Below are positions 27,560 to 35,856 of a stretch of 64,000 nucleotides of DNA, in pieces (positions within the stretch are counted from its first letter, which is position 1; every line of letters begins with the position of its first letter). The notes beneath the pieces were generated by a model. That model did not search any database. It worked only from the letters and a program-made list of their open reading frames with translations, and had not been told where the DNA came from. The stretch lies in the NCBI RefSeq assembly GCF_001922345.1, contig NZ_CP018812.1, positions 248,001 through 312,000 of the forward strand, given 5' to 3'. The position numbers were made by a program, and so were the translations under genes. The stretch comes from Paraburkholderia sp. SOS3 (lineage in GTDB: Bacteria; Pseudomonadota; Gammaproteobacteria; Burkholderiales; Burkholderiaceae).

Positions 27560-28387
27560 ATGTCGAACACATCTTTCAAGGGTACCGCCGTCGTCACGGG
27601 CGCATCGACCGGCATCGGCGCTGTCTACGCGCAACGGCTCGCGCACCGCGGCTATGACCTCATCGTCGTGGCCCGCAACCGCTCGCGTCTCGAACAACTG
27701 GCCAAGCGCATCACGAGCGAGACGGGCCGCTCGGTGGAAATCGTCACCGCCGATCTTTCGAAAGACGAAGACATCCGCCGCGTCGAAAACGTGCTGCGCA
27801 CCGACGCCAGCATCACGCTGCTCGTCAACAATGCCGGCATCGGCGCCGCGCTGCCGTTGTTGAACTCGGATGTCGACGCGATGGAAGCGATGATCAAGCT
27901 CAACGTCGTGTCGCTCACGCGCCTCACGTATGCGATCGCGCCGGCGTTCGTCGCGCGCGGCAGCGGCAGCATCATCAATGTCGCATCGATTGCCAGCGTC
28001 GCGCCGGAAATGCTGAACGGCGTCTATGGCGGCACGAAGTCGTTCGTCGTCGCGCTCACACAATCGCTGCATCATGAACTCGGCGACAAGGGCGTGCGCA
28101 CGCAGGCCGTGCTGCCGGGCGCAACGCGCACCGAGTTCTGGGGCATCGCGGGCCAGCCCGTCGAGAACCTGCCTGCGCACATCGTGATGGACGCCGGCGA
28201 CATGGTCGACGCCGCGCTTGCCGGCTTCGATCAGGGCGAAACGGTGACGATTCCGTCGTTGCCCAATGTGGCCGACTGGAACGCATTCGAAGCGGCACGC
28301 CAGGCGTTGATGCCGAATCTGTCGCGCAACAAGCCGGCCGAGCGCTTTGGGGTGCACGCGAAAGAAGCAGTAGGGGAAGCCGTGTAA
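27560..28387 (+). CDS. SDR-family oxidoreductase
   Basis: A 275-residue classical SDR. The motifs are TGASTGIGAVYAQRL at residue 14, LLVNNAGIGAALPL, NVASIASVAPEM with the catalytic Ser, and YGGTKSFVVALTQSL with Tyr and Lys of the YxxxK pair. The Arg in VARNRSRLEQL points to NADP(H). The layout resembles the DltE/YqjQ-like branch. The ATG at 27560 follows CTGGAGG at good spacing. It is divergent from a GlxA-type regulator and probably under its control. The substrate is unknown. Confidence 0.9.
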   Translation: MSNTSFKGTAVVTGASTGIGAVYAQRLAHRGYDLIVVARNRSRLEQLAKRITSETGRSVEIVTADLSKDEDIRRVENVLRTDASITLLVNNAGIGAALPLLNSDVDAMEAMIKLNVVSLTRLTYAIAPAFVARGSGSIINVASIASVAPEMLNGVYGGTKSFVVALTQSLHHELGDKGVRTQAVLPGATRTEFWGIAGQPVENLPAHIVMDAGDMVDAALAGFDQGETVTIPSLPNVADWNAFEAARQALMPNLSRNKPAERFGVHAKEAVGEAV

Positions 28388-28526
28388 AGAGGCGCGGCGC
28401 CGATTCGCGCCAGCACCACGCTTCGGCGCACCACGCGTCGGCAAAACACGCCGGCCGTCGCAACGTCCGCTCCCGCGGACAAGGCGATGGCCGGCGCGCT
28501 GCCGGATAAAGGCCGCAAACAGCCTG

Positions 28527-29528
28527 CTAGTTCGCCAGCGACTGAAGTTGCGCGAGCAATGAATCCGGGATCTCGATGCCGTCGCGGCCAGCCGCGGCGG
28601 CCAGACCGTGACGGCGCTGCCCCGGCAGGCGCACGTCCGGATCCTGCAACAGGCTTTCGATAAGCGCTTCGACACGCGACAGGTACATCTCGTTGCCGGC
28701 GAGCGCACCGGGGTCGACCGCCCAGAACAGATGGCCGATGCGCGAACGCTCGCCTTCCTCGGTCAGGAACGAGCCTGCCTCATAGCCGAAGTTCGCGCCC
28801 GCGAGCGCGGCCGCGAGCAGTTCGACCATCAAGGCAAGCATGGCGCCCTTGGCGCCGCCGAACGGCAGCACCATGCCGTCGAGCGCCTCCTTCGCATCCG
28901 TGGTCGGCGTTCCGTCGCGCGCGGTTGCCCAGCCTTCGGGGATCGGCTTGCCCTCGCGCGCGGCGATCATGATCTTGCCGCGCGCGGCCTGCGACAGCGA
29001 CAGGTCGATCATCAGCGGTTCGCCGTCGCGGCGCGGAAACACCGCGGCGATCGGATTGGTGCCGAACAGCGGATGCCGGCCGCCCCACGCCGGCATCGCG
29101 CCCGGTGAATTGCTGAATGCGAGACCCACAAGACCGGCTTTGCCGAGTGCTTCGAGATGGTACGCGCCGACGCCGAAGTGATGGCTGCGCGTGACGCTTG
29201 CGACCGCGCTGCCGTGTTCGCGCGCACGCGCGATCAGCGTTTCGATCGCAAGCGCGCAGGCGGGAAACGCCATGCCGTCGGCCGCATCGACGAGCACCGC
29301 CGCATTGCGCGACGCGATCACCGTGGGCCGCGCATGCGGATCGACGCGGCCGTTGCGCAGTTGCGCGATATACATCGGCAGCCGCGCGACGCCGTGCGAC
29401 GACAGGCCACGCTCGTCCGCATAGACGAGTGCACGCGCCGTGGTCACTGCCGTCTCGTGCGGCGCGCCCGTGCGTTCGACGGCGCTCGTTGCAAGCGCAA
29501 GCAGGACATCGGATGAAACACGCGTCAT
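28527..29528 (-). CDS. Ldh2-family dehydrogenase, ComC/sulfolactate-dehydrogenase-like
   Basis: A 333-residue member of the malate/L-lactate/ureidoglycolate dehydrogenase (Ldh2) family, NAD(P)-dependent oxidoreductases of 2-hydroxy acids. Visible are the helical N-terminus with YADERGLSSHGVARLPMYI, the catalytic His in VTRSHHFGVGAYHLEALG and the cofactor/substrate segment GTNPIAAVFPRRDGEPLMID. One characterised family member is ComC, (R)-sulfolactate dehydrogenase. The gene follows dctA by 65 bp at the end of an operon with SuyA- and SuyB-like subunits, which makes a ComC-type role on sulfolactate/sulfopyruvate the best guess. A malate- or lactate-type substrate is the alternative. The start is the ATG at 29528. 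Confidence 0.75.
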   Translation of the reverse strand: MTRVSSDVLLALATSAVERTGAPHETAVTTARALVYADERGLSSHGVARLPMYIAQLRNGRVDPHARPTVIASRNAAVLVDAADGMAFPACALAIETLIARAREHGSAVASVTRSHHFGVGAYHLEALGKAGLVGLAFSNSPGAMPAWGGRHPLFGTNPIAAVFPRRDGEPLMIDLSLSQAARGKIMIAAREGKPIPEGWATARDGTPTTDAKEALDGMVLPFGGAKGAMLALMVELLAAALAGANFGYEAGSFLTEEGERSRIGHLFWAVDPGALAGNEMYLSRVEALIESLLQDPDVRLPGQRRHGLAAAAGRDGIEIPDSLLAQLQSLAN

Positions 29529-29593
29529 GGCAGAGTTCCTTTTTCATGTTGCGGCCGGGACGCGCCGAAGCCCGGCCGCAACGTCCCGCCACG

Positions 29594-30931
29594 TCAGTTC
29601 GAATGTTCGCGCGCGAAAGCCGGCGGCGCGCCGCCATCGGTCTCGCCCGTTTGCGTTTGCGGCTCGTCGCGCAGCACGTCTTGCGGCGGCGCCGCGAGAA
29701 ATTCTCGGGCGGCGCGCGCATCGAACGCGCCTTCCCAGCGCGCCACGACGATCGTCGCCACCGCATTGCCGATCATGTTCACGATCGCGCGTACCTCATT
29801 GAGCACGCGATCGATGCCGAGAATCAGCGTGATGCCCGCCACCGGAATGATGTTGTGCGTCGACAGTGTAGCGGTAAGGGCGACGAGCGCGGCTCCTGCG
29901 ACGCCCGCACCGCCTTTCGACGTCAGCATCAGCACCGCGAGCAGGCCGAGTTGCTGCCATAGCGTCAGATGCGTGTTCGTCGCCTGCGCGATGAACAGCG
30001 ACGTCATGGTCAGATAGATCGCCGCGCCGTCGAGGTTGAACGAGTAGCCGGTCGGCAGCACGAGGCCGACCACCGTCTTCGGACAGCCAAGGCGCTCGAG
30101 CTTTTCCATGAGCCGCGGCAGCACCGATTCGGTCGTCGACGTGCCGAGCACGATCAGCAGCTCCTCGCGCAGATACTTGAGCAGCGGCCACAATCCGACG
30201 CCGGCCCAGCGGCATATCGTGCCGAGCACGAGCACGATGAACAGAATGCTCGTCACGTAGAAGCACACGATCAGCAAACCGAGCTGCTGCAGCGTCGTGA
30301 TGCCGTACTTGCCGACCGTGAACGCCATCGCGCCGAAGGCGCCGAGCGGCGCGAGCCGCATGATCATCTCGACGATGCTCATCAGCGTATCGCTGGTCTG
30401 CTCGATCACGCGCATCAGAAAACGGCTGCGGCGCGCGCCCAGCGAAAGCGCGATGCCGAACAGCACCGAGAACAGCAGCACCTGCAGCAGATCGCCGCGC
30501 GCAAAGGCGCCGACCACCGAGTTCGGCACGATCTGCTCGAGGAAATTCGTCGACGCCTGATGATGCACTTCGGTGACGAAACGTCCGACCGCTTGAGGAT
30601 CGAGCGTCTTGGGATCGATGTTGAGTCCCGCGCCCGGATGCAGCACATTCGCAACGACGAGCCCGATCACGAGCGCGATCGTCGTGACGATTTCGAAGTA
30701 CACGATCGTCTTCAGGCCGACGCGGCCTACCGATTTCAACGACTCCATCCGCGCGATGCCGACCGACACGGTGCAAAAGATCACGAGCGTGATCAGCATC
30801 TTGATGAGACGGATGAAGGTGTCGCCGAACGGCTTCATTTGCACGCCGAAGTCTGGCGCGAAGTGACCGACGAGAATGCCGGCGGCAAGTCCGATCAGGA
30901 CCTGGACGTAGAGATGTCGTAGCACGCGCAA
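29594..30931 (-). CDS. dctA: DctA-type dicarboxylate/cation symporter
   Basis: A 445-residue DAACS-family symporter, close to E. coli DctA along the chain (EELLIVLGTSTTESVLPRL, TGYSFNLDGAAIYLTMTSLF, SSKG-like TSKGGAGVAGAALVAL). It would import C4-type acids with cations through the inner membrane. Two ligand-binding stretches deviate from DctA: the serine-rich turn reads GTSTTES, and the DGTS of canonical DctA reads DGAA. This suggests an altered substrate, which the neighbours would make a sulfonated or hydroxy acid. The start is a TTG at 30931, supported by a strong GGAGGAGA site 7-9 nt upstream and no ATG alternative at the family N-terminus. It is cotranscribed with SuyBA-like genes upstream and the Ldh2 gene downstream. 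Confidence 0.85.
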   Translation of the reverse strand: MRVLRHLYVQVLIGLAAGILVGHFAPDFGVQMKPFGDTFIRLIKMLITLVIFCTVSVGIARMESLKSVGRVGLKTIVYFEIVTTIALVIGLVVANVLHPGAGLNIDPKTLDPQAVGRFVTEVHHQASTNFLEQIVPNSVVGAFARGDLLQVLLFSVLFGIALSLGARRSRFLMRVIEQTSDTLMSIVEMIMRLAPLGAFGAMAFTVGKYGITTLQQLGLLIVCFYVTSILFIVLVLGTICRWAGVGLWPLLKYLREELLIVLGTSTTESVLPRLMEKLERLGCPKTVVGLVLPTGYSFNLDGAAIYLTMTSLFIAQATNTHLTLWQQLGLLAVLMLTSKGGAGVAGAALVALTATLSTHNIIPVAGITLILGIDRVLNEVRAIVNMIGNAVATIVVARWEGAFDARAAREFLAAPPQDVLRDEPQTQTGETDGGAPPAFAREHSN

Positions 30932-31165
30932 GATGGTGTCTCCTCCACTCGCTGCTGCCTTGCTGGAAATGGGACAATGCCGCGCGACGCGCGCCGGGCT
31001 TTATATGCGTCTGCTTGCCCTTGTGCGTGGTGATGGACTGCGCGTTGCGCGAGCAATGCATGTGCGGCGCCACGCGCGGGGGCGAAATGCGCCCGCGCGT
31101 GAGCCGTAACGCCGTGCTTGCAGGCCAGGCCTTGCGGCTTCGCCTTCGGCTTTACATCCGGCCGA

Positions 31166-32341
31166 TCAGGCGCTTTCGAACAGACGCGTCAGCACGAACT
31201 CGCGATGGCCGAGCGCTTCCGCGGCCGTGAAGCGGCCGTTGATTGTCGCCATCATCGATTCGAGCAGCTTGTCGCCGGCCTGATCGAGGTTCTGCTCGCG
31301 CTGCAGCAGGCCCGACACGTCGACATCGATATGCTCGCTCATCGTGCGCACGGTGCGCGGGTTCGCGCAGATCTTGATGACGGGCACGATCGGGTTGCCG
31401 ATCACATTGCCCTGACCCGTCGGGAAAAAGTGCACGGCAAAGCCCGACGCCGCGCACAGCGTGACCATTTCCGCCGCCGCGGACGACGAATCCATGAACC
31501 AGAGGCCCGAATGCGTCGGTTCTTCGGCCTTGTCGAGCACGCCGTCGATCACACACTTCTTGCCGATCTTCTGGATGTTGCCGAGCGCCTTTTCCTCGAT
31601 CGTCGTGAGACCGCCCGCGATATTGCCTTTGGTCGGTTGCGATTCGGAAAGGTCGTCCGTCTTCCAGCGGTTGATCATGTCCTGGTAGCGATCGAACATG
31701 AACTGGAAGCGCTCGCGCACCTTGTCGTTTGCACAGCGCGCGGCGACGATCTGTTCGCCGCCCGTGAGCTCCGACGTCTCTCCGAACACGAGCGTCGTGC
31801 CGAGCCCGTACAGCTTGTCGAATGCATTGCCGACCGTCGGGTTCGCGCCGCAGCCCGACGTCGTATCCGATTCGCCGCACTTCGTCGACACCCACAGGTC
31901 GGAGATCGGGCACTCGGTGCGATCGAGCGACGTGGCGTACTGCACCATTTCCTTCGCGGCCTTCGATGCACGCATGATCGTGTCGTGATCGCCGTGCAAT
32001 TCGATGCCGAAGCCCATCACCGGCTTGCCCGACTTCGCGATGCCGTCGACCACGCGCTTGGTCCAGCCCTCTTCGATGCCGATCACGACGACAGCCGCGA
32101 CGTTCGGGTTGCAGCCCGCGCCGATCAGCGTGCGGAAATGCAGGTCGAGATCGGCGCCGAATTGCAGGCGTCCGTACGGGTGCGGCAGCGCCATCGTGCC
32201 TTTGATGTTGTTTTCGACAGCAAGGGCCGCCGCGTTCGACAGATCGTCGACGGGCAGGATGATCACATGGTTGCGCACGCCGACGCGGCCGTTGTCGCGA
32301 CGATAGCCGCGGAAAGTGGTGTTCTTGTCAATCACGCTCAT
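31166..32341 (-). CDS. suyB: UxaA-family lyase large subunit, SuyB-like sulfolactate sulfo-lyase beta
   Basis: A 391-residue protein equal to the C-terminal catalytic part of altronate/galactarate dehydratases. It begins [20 protein letters not shown], contains [20 protein letters not shown] with the conserved Cys and Ser-Asp, and ends with the domain around [20 protein letters not shown]. Split into a separate large subunit with a small SAF partner upstream, it has the architecture of (2R)-sulfolactate sulfo-lyase SuyB, which releases sulfite from sulfolactate to give pyruvate. A split sugar-acid dehydratase is the alternative, but no sugar-acid genes are nearby, whereas sulfite-handling genes are. 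The start ATG at 32341 is preceded by GAGACA. Confidence 0.7.
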   Translation of the reverse strand: MSVIDKNTTFRGYRRDNGRVGVRNHVIILPVDDLSNAAALAVENNIKGTMALPHPYGRLQFGADLDLHFRTLIGAGCNPNVAAVVVIGIEEGWTKRVVDGIAKSGKPVMGFGIELHGDHDTIMRASKAAKEMVQYATSLDRTECPISDLWVSTKCGESDTTSGCGANPTVGNAFDKLYGLGTTLVFGETSELTGGEQIVAARCANDKVRERFQFMFDRYQDMINRWKTDDLSESQPTKGNIAGGLTTIEEKALGNIQKIGKKCVIDGVLDKAEEPTHSGLWFMDSSSAAAEMVTLCAASGFAVHFFPTGQGNVIGNPIVPVIKICANPRTVRTMSEHIDVDVSGLLQREQNLDQAGDKLLESMMATINGRFTAAEALGHREFVLTRLFESA

Positions 32342-32431
32342 GATGTGTCTCGATGTCTTGGATGTAGGGACGATGCAAAGCGGGTAGCCGGAGCGACTCC
32401 GGGCATGTGACCCGGGCGGATAGTCCCGGGT

Positions 32432-32755
32432 TTACCAGCGCTTCGTCTTGATGTTGTGCACGTGAGCGTGCTCGCCCGCCTTGATCGGCGCGACGACCTT
32501 GCCGATGTCGACGCCGTACTTGAACACCGTGTCGCCGACGGCCATGTCCTTCAGCGCGACCTTGTGGCCGATCGGAATGTCCTGCTTCGCCGGCACCGTG
32601 ACGATTTCGTCGTCGTCCATGATCCATGCGTTCAACTGCGTGCCGGCCTTGATGCCTTCAACCACCGCAACGCCGACGGTGTCCTTCGCTTCATGCAGCA
32701 CGATGTGAATCGTTCTTTGCGACGCTTTTGCCGCACCTGCTTCGGTGTTGCTCAT
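32432..32755 (-). CDS. suyA: UxaA-family small SAF subunit, SuyA-like sulfolactate sulfo-lyase alpha
   Basis: A 107-residue SAF-domain protein (HIVLHEAKDTVGVAVVEGIK, then IPIGHKVALKDMAVGDTVFK and YGVDIGKVVAPIKAGEHAHV), the N-terminal module of UxaA-type dehydratases as a free subunit. In SuyAB this is the alpha subunit. The His in HVHN and the PIGHK motif are the family's metal/substrate residues. A GGAGA site lies upstream of the ATG at 32755. It is the first gene of the minus-strand operon suyA-suyB-dctA-Ldh2 and is divergent from a GntR/UTRA regulator. A 90-bp gap with CCCGGG dyads separates it from the large subunit. Confidence 0.7.
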   Translation of the reverse strand: MSNTEAGAAKASQRTIHIVLHEAKDTVGVAVVEGIKAGTQLNAWIMDDDEIVTVPAKQDIPIGHKVALKDMAVGDTVFKYGVDIGKVVAPIKAGEHAHVHNIKTKRW

Positions 32756-32842
32756 TGAAATGTCTCCAGGGTGGTTGGTCGGTCGGCGCGTTTTGTGACG
32801 TCCGTGGAAATCATCTTAGGCGGCGATATTGCCTATGTCAAC

Positions 32843-32857
32843 CATATCATCTATATG
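32843..32857. promoter_or_regulatory. Candidate operator between suyA and GntR gene
   Basis: CATAT-CATCT-ATATG is an inverted repeat with 5-bp arms in an AT-rich part of the 199-bp divergent promoter. It is the most symmetrical site there and a plausible target of the divergent HutC-type GntR regulator; it does not fit a consensus I know. Confidence 0.35.
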
Positions 32858-32954
32858 TGTTCAATGAGCCGGATGAAGTAGAATTCCGATGAGAACCTGA
32901 CAAAGCGATTGCATCGCCGGCATGCTGCGAGACACGGACCAAGGGGCACCCGCC

Positions 32955-33719
32955 ATGAATACGCCGACCATCATCGGTACGACGCCCGCCATCGGCGGCA
33001 CGCGTTACAAGGAAGTGAAGAATGCGATGCTCGCGGCGCTAGCGGCGCACGAATGGAAAGGCGGCGAGACGATTCCTTCCGAAAAGCGCCTCGCCGAGCG
33101 TTTCGGCGTGTCGATCGGCACATTGCGCAAGGCAATCGACGAACTCGTTGCGGACAACATCCTCGTGCGCCATCAAGGGCTCGGCACGTTCGTTTCCCAG
33201 CACCAGCGCGACCGGCATTTCTTCCGCCTGTTCCGCATCGTGCGCGCCGACGGCGAGAAGACCTATCCGACCGTGAGCCTCGTATCGTTCAGGAAGGCGA
33301 AAGCCACGCGCGAAGTCGCGGCACTGCTCAACATCGAAACCGGCGCGCGCGTCTTCACGTTCCTGAACCAGCTCGCGCTGCACGGCGAACATGTGATGAC
33401 CGAGAACATCACGGTGCCGGAGTCCCGTTTTCCCGGGCTCAGCGAAACCACGCTGCGCGAGCGGCCCAGCACGCTCTACAACCTCTATCAGGACGTATTT
33501 CACATCAACGTGGTAGGCACCGACGAACGCGTGCGCATCGCGCTCGCGGACGAGGTGGAAAGCGCATTGCTCGGCGTCGAACCGGGCGCGCCGATCCTCG
33601 AGATCCGGCGCGTCGCGTACTCGTATCATCGTGTTCCCGTCGAGGTGCGCATCTCGCACGTCAATACCGCGCACTACGACTATGTGGGCGCTTCGGCTTC
33701 GCACGACGAAGCTTCGTGA
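32955..33719 (+). CDS. GntR regulator, HutC/UTRA subfamily
   Basis: A 254-residue regulator with an N-terminal GntR winged helix (EWKGGETIPSEKRLAERFGV, SIGTLRKAIDELVADNILV, RHQGLGTFVS) and a C-terminal UTRA ligand-binding domain (about residues 90-250, with GARVFTFLNQL and PILEIRRVAYSYHRVPVEVR). UTRA domains bind small effectors, often substrates of the controlled pathway. The start is the ATG at 32955, 9 nt after AAGGGG. It is divergent from the suyA-suyB-dctA-Ldh2 operon and is its obvious regulator. The last residues end 31 bp before the -35 of the next promoter. Confidence 0.9.
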   Translation: MNTPTIIGTTPAIGGTRYKEVKNAMLAALAAHEWKGGETIPSEKRLAERFGVSIGTLRKAIDELVADNILVRHQGLGTFVSQHQRDRHFFRLFRIVRADGEKTYPTVSLVSFRKAKATREVAALLNIETGARVFTFLNQLALHGEHVMTENITVPESRFPGLSETTLRERPSTLYNLYQDVFHINVVGTDERVRIALADEVESALLGVEPGAPILEIRRVAYSYHRVPVEVRISHVNTAHYDYVGASASHDEAS

Positions 33720-33750
33720 GCCGCCCTGCGCGTAACCGTATTCTGTTAAT

Positions 33751-33779
33751 TTGCAATCGGCGAAACGATCACCTACACT
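33751..33779 (+). promoter_or_regulatory. Sigma70-type promoter of the ABC importer operon
   Basis: TTGCAA (-35, 33751-33756) and TACACT (-10, 33774-33779) are separated by exactly 17 bp. The predicted start near 33786 leaves a leader of about 240 nt before the binding-protein gene. The rest of the 308-bp gap (33720-34027) holds only the short leader ORF. Confidence 0.6.
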
Positions 33780-33853
33780 CGCTACTCATACAGATGATGT
33801 AAATCATAAAGCTGCGGTACGCGCTAACCGCCAACTATCAGGAGACCCTCACG

Positions 33854-33940
33854 ATGCATACCTGCCTGCTTTCACGAAGCTCCAGAGCGATCCACCCCTC
33901 CCGTCGCCCGGCGTCCTGTCGCGCCGCAACGAATCCTTAA
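33854..33940 (+). CDS. Short leader ORF (28 codons, two Cys) ahead of ABC importer
   Basis: A 28-codon ORF with a proper AGGAG site 9 nt before its ATG lies in the leader of the importer operon. The peptide starts MHTCLLSRSSRAIHPS and has Cys at 4 and 22 and five Arg. Its stop is 87 bp before the binding-protein ATG. Size, ribosome site and position are those of a regulatory leader peptide; Cys codons would suit an operon induced by sulfur limitation. I do not know a named family for it, and no clear terminator or antiterminator hairpin is visible after it. It could also be a chance ORF. Confidence 0.45.
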   Translation: MHTCLLSRSSRAIHPSRRPASCRAATNP

Positions 33941-34027
33941 TATTGGCGACTCATACTGCGCCGCTCCGTCCCCGGAAACTTCTCTAACGATTTGCCGTGC
34001 CGTTCCTCTCGCAAGGAGTGTCGAGCA

Positions 34028-35038
34028 ATGAGCTTTCGCAAAGTCGCCGTCGTACTATCCGCGCTGGCCGCGCTGTTCGTCTGCACGGTGGCCCGTGCCG
34101 ACATGACAGAAATCAAGATCGCACGCCAGTACGGCGTCAGCTATCTGCCGCTGAGGCTGATGCAGGATCAGAAGCTGCTGGAAAAGCATGCCGCGCAGTT
34201 GGGCATTCCGAATCTGAAGGTATCGTGGGTCGAATTCGCGGGCGGCAACGTCATGAACGACGCGCTGCTGTCCGATTCGCTGCAGATCGCCTCGGGCGGC
34301 GTCGCCCCGCTCGTGCTGCTGTGGTCGCGTACCCACGGCACGCCACTCGAAGTCAAGGCGCTCGCCGCGATCAATTCGATGCCGCTGCTGCTGAACACGA
34401 CGAACGCCGCGGTGAAAACCGTTAAGGACTTCTCCGGTAAGGACAAGATCGCGCTGCCGGCCGCCAAGGTGTCGATCCAGGCGATCACGCTGCAAATGGC
34501 CGCGGAAAAGGCCTTCGGCGCGGGCAATCAGGGGCAGCTCGACAAGTACACGGTGTCGCTGTCGCATCCGGACGCGCAGCAGGCGCTGCTCTCGGGCAGC
34601 AGCGAGGTGACCGCGCATTTCGGCTCTCCGCCGTTCCAGGAGCAGGAGCTCACGCATCAGAACGTGCATACGGTGCTCAATTCGTACGACGTCCTCGGCG
34701 GCAAGTCGACGTTCAACCTTGTCTGGTGCACATCGAAGTTCTATCAGCAGAACCCGAAGCTCGTCCAGGCGTTCATGGCCGCGCTCGACGAGGCCGAAGC
34801 GTCGATCAACAAGGATAAGCACGCGGCGGCGCTCGCCTATTTGCGCATCAGCAAGGACAAGAGCAGCGTCGACGATATCGAGAAGATGATCTCGGCGCCA
34901 GACGTGCAGTTCACGACGGTCCCGAAAAACACGGTCAAATACGCGGACTTCATGGCGCGCACCGGCCTCATCAAGACGAAGCCGGCCTCGTGGAAAGACA
35001 TGTTCTTTCCGACTGCGCAATCGCAGCAAGGGAGCTGA
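34028..35038 (+). CDS. Taurine/sulfonate-type ABC transporter substrate-binding protein
   Basis: A 336-residue periplasmic binding protein of the NMT1/SsuA-TauA type. It has a signal peptide (FRKVAVVLSALAALFVCTVA, cleavage after ARA). The mature part shows IKIARQYGVSYLPLRLMQDQ, WVEFAGGNVMNDALLSDSLQ and the ASGGVAPLVLLWSR loop. Members bind sulfonates, nitrate, bicarbonate, thiamin precursors or aromatic acids; the sequence alone does not tell which. The ATG at 34028 has AAGGAG 9 nt upstream. It is followed by its ATPase (2-bp gap) and permease, and by a TauE/SafE exporter, so a sulfonate is the favoured ligand. Confidence 0.85.
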   Translation: MSFRKVAVVLSALAALFVCTVARADMTEIKIARQYGVSYLPLRLMQDQKLLEKHAAQLGIPNLKVSWVEFAGGNVMNDALLSDSLQIASGGVAPLVLLWSRTHGTPLEVKALAAINSMPLLLNTTNAAVKTVKDFSGKDKIALPAAKVSIQAITLQMAAEKAFGAGNQGQLDKYTVSLSHPDAQQALLSGSSEVTAHFGSPPFQEQELTHQNVHTVLNSYDVLGGKSTFNLVWCTSKFYQQNPKLVQAFMAALDEAEASINKDKHAAALAYLRISKDKSSVDDIEKMISAPDVQFTTVPKNTVKYADFMARTGLIKTKPASWKDMFFPTAQSQQGS

Positions 35039-35040
35039 CC

Positions 35041-35856
35041 ATGTATTCGATGCGTAACAGCAATGGCGCGTCTTCGTCGGGACATGCGCCGGACAATGCA
35101 CCGCTGCTCGACGTGAAAGGCGTCACGCTGCAATACAAAACGCGCAAGCATCTCGTGATGGCCACCTATCGCGTCGACTTCCAGGTCTTCCAGGGCGACC
35201 GGTTCGTGCTGCTCGGCCCGTCCGGTTGCGGCAAGTCGACCTTGCTCAAGAGCGTGGGCGGCTATCTGCCGCCCACTGAAGGCTCGATGACGCTGAAAGG
35301 CAAGACGATCACGAAGCCGGGCCCGGACCGCATGATGGTATTTCAGGAATTCGATCAGCTGCTGCCGTGGAAGACCGTCAAGCAGAACGTGATGTTTCCG
35401 CTGCTGTCGTCGCGGCGCCTCAATGCGCGTGAAGCGGAGCAGCGTGCGATGCACTACATCGACAAGGTCAACCTGACGAAATTCGCGGACAGTTACCCGC
35501 ATACGCTGTCGGGCGGCATGAAGCAGCGCGTCGCGATTGCGCGCGGCATGGCGATGGAACCGGACATTCTGCTGATGGACGAGCCATTCGCGGCCCTCGA
35601 TGCGTTGACGCGCCGCAAGATGCAGGACGAGCTGCTCGCGCTATGGCAGGAAACGCGCTTCACCGTGCTGTTCGTCACGCACTCCATTCCGGAAGCGATC
35701 AAGGTCGGCAGCCGCATTTTGCTGCTGTCGCCGCATCCGGGCCAGGTGAAGGCCGAACTCAACACGGCCGTATCGGGCGAGGCCGCGGTCGCGCTCGAGA
35801 AGCGCATCCAGCACATGCTGTTCGAAGACGAAATCGAAGAGGCCGAGAATGTCTAA
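35041..35856 (+). CDS. ABC transporter ATP-binding protein (TauB/SsuB-like)
   Basis: A 271-residue single ABC ATPase of the nitrate/sulfonate/taurine subfamily. Walker A is GPSGCGKSTLL, the Q-loop is in MMVFQEFDQLLPWKTV, the signature is LSGGMKQRVAIARGM and Walker B is ILLMDEPFAALD, with the switch His in VLFVTHSIPEA. The N-terminal 25 residues are a variable extension. The ATG at 35041 follows GGGAG. The stop codon overlaps the permease start, so the two are translationally coupled. It drives import by the binding protein and permease that flank it. Confidence 0.9.
   Translation: MYSMRNSNGASSSGHAPDNAPLLDVKGVTLQYKTRKHLVMATYRVDFQVFQGDRFVLLGPSGCGKSTLLKSVGGYLPPTEGSMTLKGKTITKPGPDRMMVFQEFDQLLPWKTVKQNVMFPLLSSRRLNAREAEQRAMHYIDKVNLTKFADSYPHTLSGGMKQRVAIARGMAMEPDILLMDEPFAALDALTRRKMQDELLALWQETRFTVLFVTHSIPEAIKVGSRILLLSPHPGQVKAELNTAVSGEAAVALEKRIQHMLFEDEIEEAENV

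Noticed and set aside
32342..32431. CCCGGG dyads between suyA and suyB as a terminator
   Set aside because: No T-run follows on the coding strand and the two subunits should be cotranscribed.
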